DNA of 24,193 nt from Methanomassiliicoccaceae archaeon UBA480 (GCA_002506425.1 DAXO01000043.1:35838-60030); one strand, 5' to 3'; counted from the first letter of the stretch, positions 1-7,240 are shown. A program made the numbers and translations. Notes: generated by a model not told the origin, from the letters alone.

Positions 1-1160
1 ACCAGCTGGCCGACGAGCATGTCGAACTGTCCCTCGATCAGTCCGCCGGTTCCTTCCCAGCAGTACTCGGAGACCGAGAATATGCCTACGGCGATGCATC
101 CCCAGATTCCGCCGATTCCGTGGACGCCCATGACATCCAGGGCATCGTCGATTCCGGACTTCTCACGCATGAATATGATGCCGAAGTAGACGACGACAGC
201 GGCGACGATACCGATGATCACTGCGGCCCAGGGCTCCACGAATCCGCATCCGGGGGTGATTCCGACCAGACCTGCGAGGACTCCGGCACAGAGACCGGTG
301 ACGTTGACTCTGCCGACGTGGAGATACTGAATGATGATCCATGCGACAGTGCTCACTGCAGACGCGATCATGGTGTTGACCATCGCGAGGATGGCGATCT
401 CGTCGAATGCACCCTCGGACCCGCAGTTGAATCCGAACCATCCTACCCAGAGGATCATGGCACCGAGGAACATCATCGGCACGTTGTGCGAACGTCCCTT
501 GGATATCCTGCTGCTCCTCTTTCCGATGGCGACAGCACAGGCGACTCCGGATATTGCGGAGCACATGTGGACGACAGTTCCTCCGGCGAAGTCCTGAGCA
601 GGGAATCCGAGCTCGGATATTCCAGCGGACAGGAATCCTCCGAACCAGACCATGTGGGCCATGGGCGCGTAGACCAGGAAGGACCACAGGGTGAGGAATG
701 CGAGCACTGCAGGGTATCTTATCCTCTCCGCAGTGGCACCGAATACAATACAGGCGGTGACGATGGCGAAGCATCCCTGGAACACGAAGAACTCCATGGT
801 GGAGATGTTTCCGTTTCCTTCGGTGATCGAGAGATCCTTGCCGAATATGTAATCGAAGTTGCCTATGAACTGGCCGTCCCCGCCTGCGGCAAGGGAGTAG
901 CCGACGACCCACCAGATGACCATGACGAGTCCCATGACTCCGAGGCACTGGGCCATCATGGAAGTCATGCTCTGCTTCCTGAGCATGCCTCCGTAGAACA
1001 ATGCGATGGCGGGCGCCATGATGAACACGAGCATCCCGCAGAAGAACATGAAAACCCCAGATGTCGGATCGACCGTTTCCGTGTCGAACGCAGCCGACAC
1101 CTCGGGCAATGCGAACACCGTCACTGACAGAAGCGCTATGACTCCTGCGACGGCCTTCAT
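1..1160 (-). CDS. amt: Ammonium transporter, Amt/MEP/Rh family (3' end cut by window edge)
   Basis: Channel for ammonium/ammonia across the cytoplasmic membrane. My minus-strand translation from ATG 1160-1158 gives 386 codons with no stop before the window edge, so the C-terminal tail is missing. The N-terminus is a hydrophobic signal-like segment ending near VSAAFD. Family motifs follow: ALFYGGMLRKQSM, AERIRY, GGTVVH with the first pore His, WVGWFGFNCGS, and MGVHGIGGIWG with the second pore His. The protein is closely similar to the channel at 1718-3043, and one 66-bp DNA stretch is identical between them. It lies downstream of glnK on the same strand, separated by 226 bp with its own likely promoter, so it may be transcribed separately. 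A GAGGT sequence at about 1166-1170 is a possible ribosome binding site. The family call is secure; substrate details are inferred. Confidence 0.93.
   Translation of the reverse strand, partial: MKAVAGVIALLSVTVFALPEVSAAFDTETVDPTSGVFMFFCGMLVFIMAPAIALFYGGMLRKQSMTSMMAQCLGVMGLVMVIWWVVGYSLAAGGDGQFIGNFDYIFGKDLSITEGNGNISTMEFFVFQGCFAIVTACIVFGATAERIRYPAVLAFLTLWSFLVYAPMAHMVWFGGFLSAGISELGFPAQDFAGGTVVHMCSAISGVACAVAIGKRSSRISKGRSHNVPMMFLGAMILWVGWFGFNCGSEGAFDEIAILAMVNTMIASAVSTVAWIIIQYLHVGRVNVTGLCAGVLAGLVGITPGCGFVEPWAAVIIGIVAAVVVYFGIIFMREKSGIDDALDVMGVHGIGGIWGCIAVGIFSVSEYCWEGTGGLIEGQFDMLVGQL
99..164. repeat. 66-bp direct repeat inside amt, copy 1
   Basis: Positions 99-164 are identical to 1958-2023, in the same orientation, inside the paralogous channel gene. 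Similarity continues with a few mismatches to about 189. It encodes the conserved REKSGIDDALDVMGVHGIGGIWG region. Identity at every third codon position over 66 bp suggests recent duplication or gene conversion. Confidence 0.85.
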
Positions 1161-1210
1161 TATCAACCTCAAACCTTCACTCTCCGATTGTATCTCTTGG
1201 ACGAGATAAA

Positions 1211-1226
1211 TTAGACAAACATCTAA
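1211..1226. promoter_or_regulatory. Palindrome upstream of the partial amt gene (candidate operator)
   Basis: TTAGACAAACATCTAA has perfect 5-bp arms (TTAGA/TCTAA) around a 6-bp spacer. It lies about 50 bp upstream of the amt start at 1160. It is next to an AT-rich stretch (minus strand TCTAATTTATC) that could serve as the TATA box. The nonamer TTAGACAAA recurs in front of the other amt gene at 3055-3063. An operator for a nitrogen regulator is an inference; the known NrpR operator has a different sequence. Confidence 0.4.
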
Positions 1227-1346
1227 TTGTATTTGAATTTAGTCCACATACAGATAAGAGAATGATTCATCCTTCGTCAAAAGGTTGTACATATCATCGA
1301 CTCCAGGGCCGGATGCCGAACAAATGATCAGGATGAAGAGGAGAAT

Positions 1347-1360
1347 GGGGCCGAAGCCCC
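1347..1360 (-). terminator. UUCG-loop hairpin downstream of glnK
   Basis: GGGGC, loop CGAA, GCCCC on the plus strand reads as a 5-bp GC stem with a C(UUCG)G tetraloop in minus-strand RNA. It begins 26 bp past the glnK stop. A pyrimidine-rich stretch follows rather than a pure U run. A role in termination or 3'-end stabilisation is inferred. Confidence 0.5.
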
Positions 1361-1386
1361 TGAGAAGGAAACGGTTTGAATACGGA

Positions 1387-1713
1387 TCATTCAGTGGTTT
1401 CGGACCTGATCCTTATCGACTCCAGGACCGGCATGATGAATATCCTGCCGTCGCCGGGGTGTCCGGTCTCGGCCTTGGCGCGGATGGTATCGATCACGGC
1501 CTGGACCTGGTCGTCCTCGACCACGGTCTCGATCTTGATCTTCTCGATCTCGTCGACGACGAACTCGCCGACCCTCGTGGTGAACACCAGACCCAACTGC
1601 TCGCCGTGTCCGGTGACATGGGTGATCGTGATCCCGTTGATTCCCGCGGCCTTCAGCCCGTCCTTGACGCACTGGAGCCTTTCGGGCCTTATTATCGCCA
1701 TTACCATCTTCAT
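1387..1713 (-). CDS. glnK: Nitrogen regulatory protein PII (GlnK-type)
   Basis: Trimeric cytoplasmic signalling protein that binds ATP/ADP and 2-oxoglutarate and blocks ammonium channels when nitrogen is plentiful. The 108-aa product aligns without gaps to E. coli GlnB/GlnK from residue 1, which fixes the ATG at 1713. Visible marks are AIIRPERL, the T-loop at residues 37-55 with conserved Gln39, and the ATP-binding B-loop TGHPGDGRIF. Position 51, the uridylylated Tyr of enterobacteria, is Phe, and position 46 is Thr, so regulation by uridylylation is excluded at those sites. It starts 4 bp after the amt gene at 1718-3043, the classic amt-glnK operon, so that channel is its expected partner. 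The stop is TGA. Confidence 0.96.
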   Translation of the reverse strand: MKMVMAIIRPERLQCVKDGLKAAGINGITITHVTGHGEQLGLVFTTRVGEFVVDEIEKIKIETVVEDDQVQAVIDTIRAKAETGHPGDGRIFIMPVLESIRIRSETTE

Positions 1714-1717
1714 GCTA

Positions 1718-3043
1718 TCACATCACGTATGCGGGCTCTCCGTGCTCGACCAGATCCTGGCCGATGAGCTCCTCGTCCTCGGTCGCGCGGACCCTCATGA
1801 CCTTTCCGAGAGCCCAGATGATAACATACGACACGACGAAGCAGAACACCACCGTCACGATGACGGCTACGATGTTCCCGACGAACAGCTCCCACGAGCC
1901 TGTGATGAGGCCGCCGACGTCGCAGTTGTTCTCTGCGAAGATACCTGTCGCGATAGCTCCCCAGATTCCGCCGATTCCGTGGACGCCCATGACATCCAGG
2001 GCATCGTCGATTCCGGACTTCTCGCGCATGAATATGACTCCGAAGTAGCACACCACTCCGCCGACTAGTCCTATCGGAACCGCGGTGAGAGGCGTGACGT
2101 ATCCTGCGGCAGGGGTTATGGCGACCAGTCCTGCGATCGAACCCGCTGCGAGTCCGAGGACTCCGACACGTCCGACATGCAGGTACTGAACGACGGCCCA
2201 GGCCGCGAGAGCGCAGACCGATGCGATCATGGAGACTGTGATGGCGGAGATGGCCTGTCCGTTGGCGGCGAGACCGGATCCCCCGTTGAATCCGAACCAT
2301 CCGAACCAGAGGAGGAAGCATCCGAAGAACACCATCGGGATGCTGTGCGCCCTCTTGATGGTCCTGGAGCTGCGCTTCCCGAGATAGAGGGCGAGCGCGA
2401 CGCCGGTGGTACCGGCGCAGATGTGGACGACGGTTCCTCCGGCGAAATCGAGGGTCTCGAGGCCGAAGGGCAGGTTGGCGAGCAGGCCTCCGCCCCAGAC
2501 CATATGGGCCATGGGGGCGTAGACGAGGACGGACCAAATGACGAGGAACCATGTGATGGCGGTGTATCTTATGCGCTCGGCGCATGCTCCGAGGACGATT
2601 CCCGCCGTGATGAGGCCGAACATCATCTGGAACACGGCGAACTCCATATCGGGTATGACGGAACCCTCCGCGATAACGGAGTCCGAAAGTCCGTTGAAGA
2701 ACAGGTAGTCGAATCCTCCGATGATCGTGTTGCCCTCGGAGAACGCCAGGGAGTAGCCGACAGCGAACCACATGATGCCCATGACTGCCATCGAGAGGAG
2801 GGTCTGGGCGATGACGGACGTCATGCTCTGCTTCCTCAGCATGCCGCCGTAGAACAGGGCGACGCCGGGAGTCATGATGAAGACCAGGATAGAACAGATT
2901 GCGACCCAGGATATGTTAGCATAATCGGAGGGGTCCTCTCCGACCATGTGATCCGCGGACACCGCACCGGGAACCATGGCGACGAATAGCGCCGCAACGG
3001 CCAGAACGGCAGCGAATGCGAAGATTGTCTTTCTCGAGCTCAT
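1718..3043 (-). CDS. amt: Ammonium transporter, Amt/MEP/Rh family
   Basis: Complete 441-aa ammonium channel. Residues 1-30 form a cleavable-looking signal peptide (basic start, hydrophobic core, AVSA), giving the outside N-terminus usual for Amt trimers. In order come ALFYGGMLRKQSM, AERIRY, HMVWGGGLL, GGTVVHICAGTTG (first pore His), WFGWFGFNGGS and MGVHGIGGIWG (second pore His). The cytosolic tail ends near EPAYVM. It is first in an operon with glnK, which starts 4 bp downstream. The ATG lies close to a TTAGACAAA motif at 3055-3063 that also occurs before the other amt gene. Function is secure; which nitrogen regime each of the two channels serves is unknown. Confidence 0.96.
   Translation of the reverse strand: MSSRKTIFAFAAVLAVAALFVAMVPGAVSADHMVGEDPSDYANISWVAICSILVFIMTPGVALFYGGMLRKQSMTSVIAQTLLSMAVMGIMWFAVGYSLAFSEGNTIIGGFDYLFFNGLSDSVIAEGSVIPDMEFAVFQMMFGLITAGIVLGACAERIRYTAITWFLVIWSVLVYAPMAHMVWGGGLLANLPFGLETLDFAGGTVVHICAGTTGVALALYLGKRSSRTIKRAHSIPMVFFGCFLLWFGWFGFNGGSGLAANGQAISAITVSMIASVCALAAWAVVQYLHVGRVGVLGLAAGSIAGLVAITPAAGYVTPLTAVPIGLVGGVVCYFGVIFMREKSGIDDALDVMGVHGIGGIWGAIATGIFAENNCDVGGLITGSWELFVGNIVAVIVTVVFCFVVSYVIIWALGKVMRVRATEDEELIGQDLVEHGEPAYVM
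1958..2023. repeat. 66-bp direct repeat inside amt, copy 2
   Basis: Identical to positions 99-164 in the paralogous amt gene. The flanks on both sides drift apart, so the match is a local tract of perfect identity rather than a uniformly recent duplication. Confidence 0.85.
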
Positions 3044-3054
3044 TGTATCCCTTA

Positions 3055-3063
3055 TTTGTCTAA
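3055..3063. promoter_or_regulatory. TTAGACAAA motif upstream of amt-glnK
   Basis: On the minus strand TTAGACAAA sits 12-20 bp before the amt ATG. The same nonamer forms one side of the palindrome at 1211-1226 before the other amt gene. It lies where a repressor could overlap the 5' leader. AT-rich TATA candidates for the operon are CTTAAGT near 3097-3106 and ATGATATATTG near 3192-3203; I cannot tell which is used. Confidence 0.35.
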
Positions 3064-3235
3064 CGGATATCGTTGAAGCTGCTCAGATGGACGTTCTACT
3101 TAAGCTCTTGTACTATTGTCGGCTACAAATGCCCATTCTGCCGTGCATCAAACTGCTAAAACCCTTCGAAATAGACGAATGAGCTCGTATGCGACAATAT
3201 ATCATACAAATGAACAGAAGGAAAGGTGGAAATGC

Positions 3236-3253
3236 GGACCGCCGTGGCGGCCC
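3236..3253 (-). terminator. GC-rich hairpin downstream of the TPR gene
   Basis: CCGCC and GGCGG pair around a 2-nt GT (or a slightly opened loop), extended by outer GG/CC pairs across one mismatch. It starts 13 bp past the TPR stop on the minus strand and is followed by a pyrimidine-rich run (CATTTCCACCTTTCC). The rest of 3044-3266 holds the amt-glnK leader and no gene that I see. Confidence 0.45.
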
Positions 3254-3266
3254 GGGTTTAACCTGC

Positions 3267-3779
3267 TCAGAGCAGGGATTTGGCTTCCTCGGGATCGATC
3301 TCGAGAGCCTTGAGCATGTAGGACAGGGCCTTCTTCTCATAGGGAGCGCGGGCCTTGGGGTCCTCCATGATCTCACCGTAGGTGGCCATCACGTTGTTGT
3401 AGTATTCTATGGCGAACTCGGAGTAGAGGGCCGACGACATAGACTCGTCGATCTCGGCGGCCTCGTTGTAGGCGCCCTCGGCCTCGTCGTACTTGTTCAG
3501 GGAGATGCAGAACTGTCCGTAGGACTGGTAGTAGTCCACGCGGCTGGGGTCCAGCTCGATGGCTTTCTTGTACGCGTCGATGATCTCCTGCGAGTCTACC
3601 TTCGCGCCGAACATGCCGGAGGCGTAGTTGCCGCACTCGGCCTTGTAGTACCATGCATCGGCGTTGTCTGGGAACTCGGTGACCAACTTCTTGAACGCCG
3701 TATATGCCTTCTTGAAGTCGCCCTCGTCCATCGCCTTCATCGCCGAAGCGAGCTTCTTCTCTGGAGAGGCTTCTGCCAT
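3267..3779 (-). CDS. TPR-repeat protein, function unknown
   Basis: A 170-aa soluble acidic protein made of tetratricopeptide-like helical pairs. Near residues 10-45 is a block with GDFKKAYTAFKKLVTEFPDNADAW; a second contains AYKKAIELDPSRVDYYQSYGQ; a third contains KYDEAEGAYNEAAEIDESMSSALY; the last ends in YMLKALEIDPEEAKSLL. Such repeats form protein-binding scaffolds; there is no catalytic domain and no signal peptide or membrane segment. ATG 3779 is chosen over an in-frame GTG at 3791 because a TATATAAC box centred near 3806 lies 27 bp upstream of it, fitting a leaderless transcript. It diverges from the DUF2284 gene with only 74 bp between starts. Partner unknown. Confidence 0.85.
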   Translation of the reverse strand: MAEASPEKKLASAMKAMDEGDFKKAYTAFKKLVTEFPDNADAWYYKAECGNYASGMFGAKVDSQEIIDAYKKAIELDPSRVDYYQSYGQFCISLNKYDEAEGAYNEAAEIDESMSSALYSEFAIEYYNNVMATYGEIMEDPKARAPYEKKALSYMLKALEIDPEEAKSLL

Positions 3780-3802
3780 GAGAAGCCCCACTGACCAGGG
3801 CG

Positions 3803-3810
3803 TTATATAC
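3803..3810 (-). promoter_or_regulatory. TATA box of the TPR gene
   Basis: Minus-strand GTATATAA is centred about 27 bp before ATG 3779, the usual archaeal TATA-to-start-site distance, predicting a leaderless mRNA. Confidence 0.6.
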
Positions 3811-3823
3811 CCTATCGATAAGC

Positions 3824-3831
3824 CTTAAATC
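3824..3831 (+). promoter_or_regulatory. TATA box of the DUF2284 gene
   Basis: CTTAAAT is centred about 26 bp before ATG 3854, again predicting a leaderless mRNA. Confidence 0.5.
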
Positions 3832-3853
3832 CGGACGATTCCAGACACCCTGT

Positions 3854-4375
3854 ATGGAATGCAAGGAGGAGCTTCTGGACGGAATCCAGAAGGAAGGCTG
3901 GACCGTATGCGATGCGCCGGTGCCCGGGTACGACAGCGGAGATGCAGTGGAGTGCGCCGCCTCCTGCAGGAAGAACCTGTGCGGATCATACGGGACGACC
4001 TGGGCGTGCCCTCCCGGCTGGAGCACCTCGATGGAGGAGCTCGGAAGGAGATTCGACAAGGCGCTCGTGATCGAGAAGACGTTCGTCGGGGGGCCGGACG
4101 ATGCGCCCCGGATGTCCGCGGAGCTGCACAGGACGATGAGGAGGATCGTCATGTCGCTGAGGTCGGAAGGCAGAGACTGCATGGGATTCGCGGACGGGGC
4201 CTGCGACTACTGCGGCGTATGCGCCTATCCGGAACCCTGCAGATTCCCGGAACAGCTCCTGCCGTCTGTATCCGCGCTCGGCGTGGACATGGGGAAGTAC
4301 CTCTCCTCCGTCGGAAAGACGTTTTCGTTCGTCGATGGGAAGGTCACGCTCTACGGGATCGTGATGTATCGCTGA
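3854..4375 (+). CDS. DUF2284 cysteine-rich putative metal-binding protein
   Basis: A 173-aa cytoplasmic protein of the DUF2284 family, common in anaerobes and methanogens and presumed to bind metal or an Fe-S cluster; no reaction is established. Family marks are clustered cysteines in VECAASCRKNLCG, WACPPGW near residues 50-56, then CMGFADGACDYCGVCAYPEPCRFPE near residues 110-133. The C-terminal half has the expected LGVDMGKYLSSVGK segment. The length is normal. It stands alone, diverging from the TPR gene, with a TATA box placed for leaderless transcription from this ATG. The palindromic element at 4437-4475 lies 61 bp downstream. The stop is TGA. Confidence 0.88.
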   Translation: MECKEELLDGIQKEGWTVCDAPVPGYDSGDAVECAASCRKNLCGSYGTTWACPPGWSTSMEELGRRFDKALVIEKTFVGGPDDAPRMSAELHRTMRRIVMSLRSEGRDCMGFADGACDYCGVCAYPEPCRFPEQLLPSVSALGVDMGKYLSSVGKTFSFVDGKVTLYGIVMYR

Positions 4376-4436
4376 GCCACGTTCTCCGAACACACGATTG
4401 GGCTCCGAGACTCGCTGCATGATGATGACTCAGATG

Positions 4437-4475
4437 TTTTGAGAAATCACTGCAATTTGCAGTAGATTCTCATTA
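4437..4475. repeat. 39-bp palindromic element, copy 1 (downstream of the ATPase)
   Basis: Nested inverted repeats: outer TGAGAA/TTCTCA (4440-4445 and 4467-4472) and inner CTGCAA/TTGCAG (4450-4455 and 4457-4462). It aligns base for base with 5754-5792, with 30 of 39 positions the same by my count. It lies between the stop of the minus-strand ATPase and the stop of the DUF2284 gene, so it could act as a bidirectional terminator, an operator or a small mobile palindrome. Confidence 0.7.
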
Positions 4476-4485
4476 CAGATTCCGA

Positions 4486-5772
4486 TTATCTGAGCATCAG
4501 CGATTCGTCGAGAAGGAAATCCTTGATTCCGACGATCAATACGCCCTCGTTGTTGTGCCAAGGGCGCACATCGTCGCCCACGATGAGGATCCGCCTGAAC
4601 GAATCCGGGATGCGCCTGAACGGTCTGATCTCCTGATCCATCTTCTCATCGTCCGGTATGCCATAGGCGGATTGGATGTACCATCTCGAATCGGCCCTGT
4701 TGACGACGAAGTCTATCTCCATGCGCCGATACTCCTGCTTCCCGTTCACCAGGATCCTGGATTCTACAACCCCCACATCGACATTGAATCCCCTGGACCT
4801 GAGCTCGTTGTAGATCACATTCTCCATGATGTGCGTCGGCTCCTGCTGCCTGAAATTGAGTCTGGCGTTCCTGAGCCCCACGTCCGCGGCATAGAACTTC
4901 GCCGGGGACCCCAGGATCCTTCTCCCTTTGATGTCGTACCTCTGAGCCATCTCGAAGAGATAGGAATTGCAGAGGGCATCCATGTACCTGGAAACGGTAT
5001 TCGGAGACATTCTGATGCCGGAAACGGTCGCCATCATATCCTGTATCTTCGACGGATTCGTCAGAGATCCCACAGAGGAGCACAGGACATCGAGAATCGA
5101 GGAGAGCTCCTTTGGCATACGGATGCCTTCGTGCTCCTCTATGTCCTTCAGATACACCTCTTTGATCAGATTGTCGAGATACGCCATCTTCTGCTCTTCA
5201 TCGGATCTGACGACGAGCTCCGGCATCCCTCCGAATACCATGTATTCGCGCCATAGGTCGCCTGTATCCTTATCGGGAAAAGCCGAGCGGTATTCACCGA
5301 ACGATAGAGGACGTATGCGCACCTCGTCTCCCCTGCCCCGGAATTCGGTCAGGATATCTGATGACAGGAACTTCGAATTGCTGCCTGTAATGTATATGTC
5401 GACACCGTCCAGATGCCTGAGACCGTTGACCAGGTCCTCGAATCCGGGAACCAGCTGTATCTCATCGAGAAGGATATGGCACGGCCCGTCCGCAGACCTC
5501 ACACGAGATGCTACATAACTGTAGAGGATATCAGGGTCACGAAGATCGCGGTTCGCATAATCATCCAATGCTATTCCGATGATCCTTCCTTCCGGGATCC
5601 CTTCGGAGAGGAGATGGTCTCTGAAGAGCTTGAAAAGCAGATACGATTTCCCGCACCTTCTAATTCCTGTGATGACTTTGACAGAACCGTTGTTCTTCCT
5701 CTTGATCAGCCTTTCAAGGTATCTATCGCGTCTTATCTCCGTGAGCCCACCTCTATTGAGAATAAACTGCAA
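4486..5772 (-). CDS. AAA ATPase with DUF4143 domain (better-preserved copy; start uncertain)
   Basis: About 428 aa from a possible TTG start at 5772. These proteins combine an N-terminal AAA-type ATPase with a C-terminal DUF4143 nuclease-like region; they are abundant in archaea and gut anaerobes and their role is unknown. Visible in order: RRDRYLERLIKRK, Walker A in VITGIRRCGKSYLL, Walker B in HILLDEIQLVPGF, ITGSNSKFLSS, RPLSFGEY, GGMPELV, the DUF4143 helices near SVGSLTNPSKIQDMM, and a tail ending LLDESLMLR. No ATG exists near the expected start. The reading frame stays open upstream into the decayed copy, as far as 6903. TTG 5772 is 23 bp from a TATAATAT box at 5791-5798, which favours it, but it sits inside the palindromic element. 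The stop is TAA. It may still be functional. Confidence 0.72.
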   Translation of the reverse strand: MQFILNRGGLTEIRRDRYLERLIKRKNNGSVKVITGIRRCGKSYLLFKLFRDHLLSEGIPEGRIIGIALDDYANRDLRDPDILYSYVASRVRSADGPCHILLDEIQLVPGFEDLVNGLRHLDGVDIYITGSNSKFLSSDILTEFRGRGDEVRIRPLSFGEYRSAFPDKDTGDLWREYMVFGGMPELVVRSDEEQKMAYLDNLIKEVYLKDIEEHEGIRMPKELSSILDVLCSSVGSLTNPSKIQDMMATVSGIRMSPNTVSRYMDALCNSYLFEMAQRYDIKGRRILGSPAKFYAADVGLRNARLNFRQQEPTHIMENVIYNELRSRGFNVDVGVVESRILVNGKQEYRRMEIDFVVNRADSRWYIQSAYGIPDDEKMDQEIRPFRRIPDSFRRILIVGDDVRPWHNNEGVLIVGIKDFLLDESLMLR

Positions 5773-5792
5773 TATGCATTGAATTCTCAATA
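5754..5792. repeat. 39-bp palindromic element, copy 2 (upstream of the ATPase)
   Basis: Perfect 10-bp inverted repeat TATTGAGAAT (5754-5763) and ATTCTCAATA (5783-5792) around a 19-nt centre containing TGCAATATGCA. It is homologous along its full length to 4437-4475. It covers the presumed start of the downstream ATPase and abuts its TATA-like sequence, so an operator role is plausible. Confidence 0.7.
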
Positions 5793-5825
5793 TAATATGC
5801 TGCCCTCGCCATGTCCTTTCCGAAT

Positions 5826-5876
5826 CGTTACAGATTCCGATCGTCCGAACATCGGCGATTCGTCGAGAAGGAATCC
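5826..5876 (-). pseudogene. Fossil 3' end of a third DUF4143 ATPase gene
   Basis: Plus-strand 5826-5876 matches 4471-4521, which is the last coding bases of the intact ATPase plus its stop region, with about six mismatches and one 1-bp gap. Read on the minus strand in the intact gene's frame it gives FLLDESPMFG, compare FLLDESLMLR. In the present fused frame it is read out of phase. It implies that a further gene copy once lay here and was lost by recombination. Confidence 0.6.
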
Positions 5877-7141
5877 ATCGCTCCCTGAGACAGGCCAGAG
5901 GAATCACGTGGATCCCGTCCTGGCGCGTGTATGCAATATTCGTTGAGACGACGATTGCCAGGAACGACAGCTTGTTGCGATACTGCTCGTTCACCTTGTC
6001 CCTCAACACAAGGAGATTGCGGACCCCTTCCTCGATGCCCCTGTCGGAACCCAGCTTGACCTCGATGGCCCCCCACCTTCCATCGTCGAGATGGACGATG
6101 ATGTCGCATTCCAGGCCATCCTTGTCTCTGTAATGGTAGACCTTTCCGCCTATGGCCTGAGCATAGGATCTGATGTCACGCACGACCATTGACTCGAACA
6201 GGAATCCGAACGTCTCGAAATCATTCAGCAGGTCTGCCGGGGTAGCGTCCAGAAACATCGCGGCTATGGCCGGATCGAAGAAATGATGGACATACGAGGT
6301 TCTGACCGGAGTTTTCGTACGCAGCTTCGGGGACCAGTGAGGGAGATCCTCAATCACGTAATTCCGACGTAGATACGACAGATACCGATCTAATGAGGAT
6401 ATGCTCATAGTACACCCGGAAGAAGCCGCATCTCCGAGCAGGCTAGCTTTTGAGGCTGTTGTGGACACATTGCGGGACAACGACGTCATTATGGCTGCCA
6501 TCTTCTCGGAACTCAGGTTGAATTCTCCCGGACGCTCCGATATCCCGTGAGAGATTCTGTCGCAATAGCCTTCTACGATCTTGCGCACCGCGGCATCGGA
6601 TTTTCCGAACATGCCAGGCCATCCGCCCAGAACCAACAGCCTGGCTATGGCCTCCGTTCCGTTTTCAGTATAATCGGATATCTTATCGACACTTTGGAAA
6701 AGATCCAGAAGGCTGATGCCCCCTGTGGAATTGCCGGATTCGTGGAGACTCATAGTCCTCATGCGTATCGTTCCGATGCGCCCGGCGCCGCTGTGCATTA
6801 TCTTCGCCGAATCCACAGCAGAAGAGCCTGTGAGAATGAACAGCCCTGAAGCATTCTCGCGATCGACATCGCGCCTGACGGCATCCCATATGCCTGGAAC
6901 CAATTGCCATTCATCTATGAGACAAGGTTTCTCACCCTACAGTATCGAATCCGGCAACAGAGCAGTATTTCCGCCCCGCCCGGAGATGTGCACAGCCTGT
7001 CGACTTCTATGGAACTCTTGGCGAATTGCTTGGAGGTCGTTGTCTTACCGCACCATTTCGGACCTACGATCTGAACCGCTCCGAATGCCTCCAAAGACAG
7101 CGCAACTCGGATTCGATAGTACGCGTACGGTAGTCGACCAT
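5826..7141 (-). pseudogene. Decayed AAA ATPase with DUF4143 domain
   Basis: Remains of a second family member of a different subtype. The natural N-terminus is readable from ATG 7141 as MVDYRTRTIESEL, then shifts frame to give the Walker A segment GAVQIVGPKWCGKTTTSKQ (about 7060-7090). It shifts again near 6990 and meets an in-frame TAG near 6937-6939, just before the Walker B segment GEKPCLIDEWQLVPGIWDAVR. From there the frame is open: FILTGSSA, HSGAGRIGTIRMRTMSL, LLVLGGWPGMFG, the DUF4143 region with YVIEDLPHWSPKLR, and the nuclease-like GLECDIIVHLDDGRWGAIEVKLG, ending near HVIPLACLRE. Its own stop is gone and the frame runs through foreign tail sequence into the next ATPase. Two frameshifts plus a stop make normal function unlikely. 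A product starting at 6903 would lack the P-loop. Confidence 0.8.
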
Positions 7142-7221
7142 GTGCACATGAAAGACTCATCAGAATCGTTGACGAGGTGGTTTGGCGAAACGATCGAATG
7201 GCCATCGGCGAATCTAAAAAC

Positions 7222-7240
7222 AGAGCGGAGATGCCGCTCT
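7222..7240 (-). terminator. Orphan terminator-like hairpin
   Basis: AGAGCGG, loop AGATG, CCGCTCT is a perfect 7-bp stem. On the minus strand it is followed by GTTTTTAG, a terminator-like U run. The only minus-strand sequence nearby is the decayed ATPase starting downstream at 7141, so it may mark the end of a lost gene. The remainder of 7142-7323 shows no gene; an AT-rich GTTATTAG at 7278-7285 may be the gatC TATA box. Confidence 0.4.

Noticed and set aside
120..1127. Acidic plus-strand open frame opposite the partial amt gene
   Set aside because: It is a shadow of the minus-strand ammonium channel, whose motifs are unmistakable.
6930..6950. In-frame TAG in the decayed ATPase read as pyrrolysine
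   Set aside because: Two frameshifts on the upstream side already break the gene, and the family has no pyrrolysine role. Ordinary decay is simpler.
4437..7141. Insertion sequence or transposon carrying the ATPases
   Set aside because: I see no transposase and no clear target-site duplications. The palindromic elements alone do not prove mobility.
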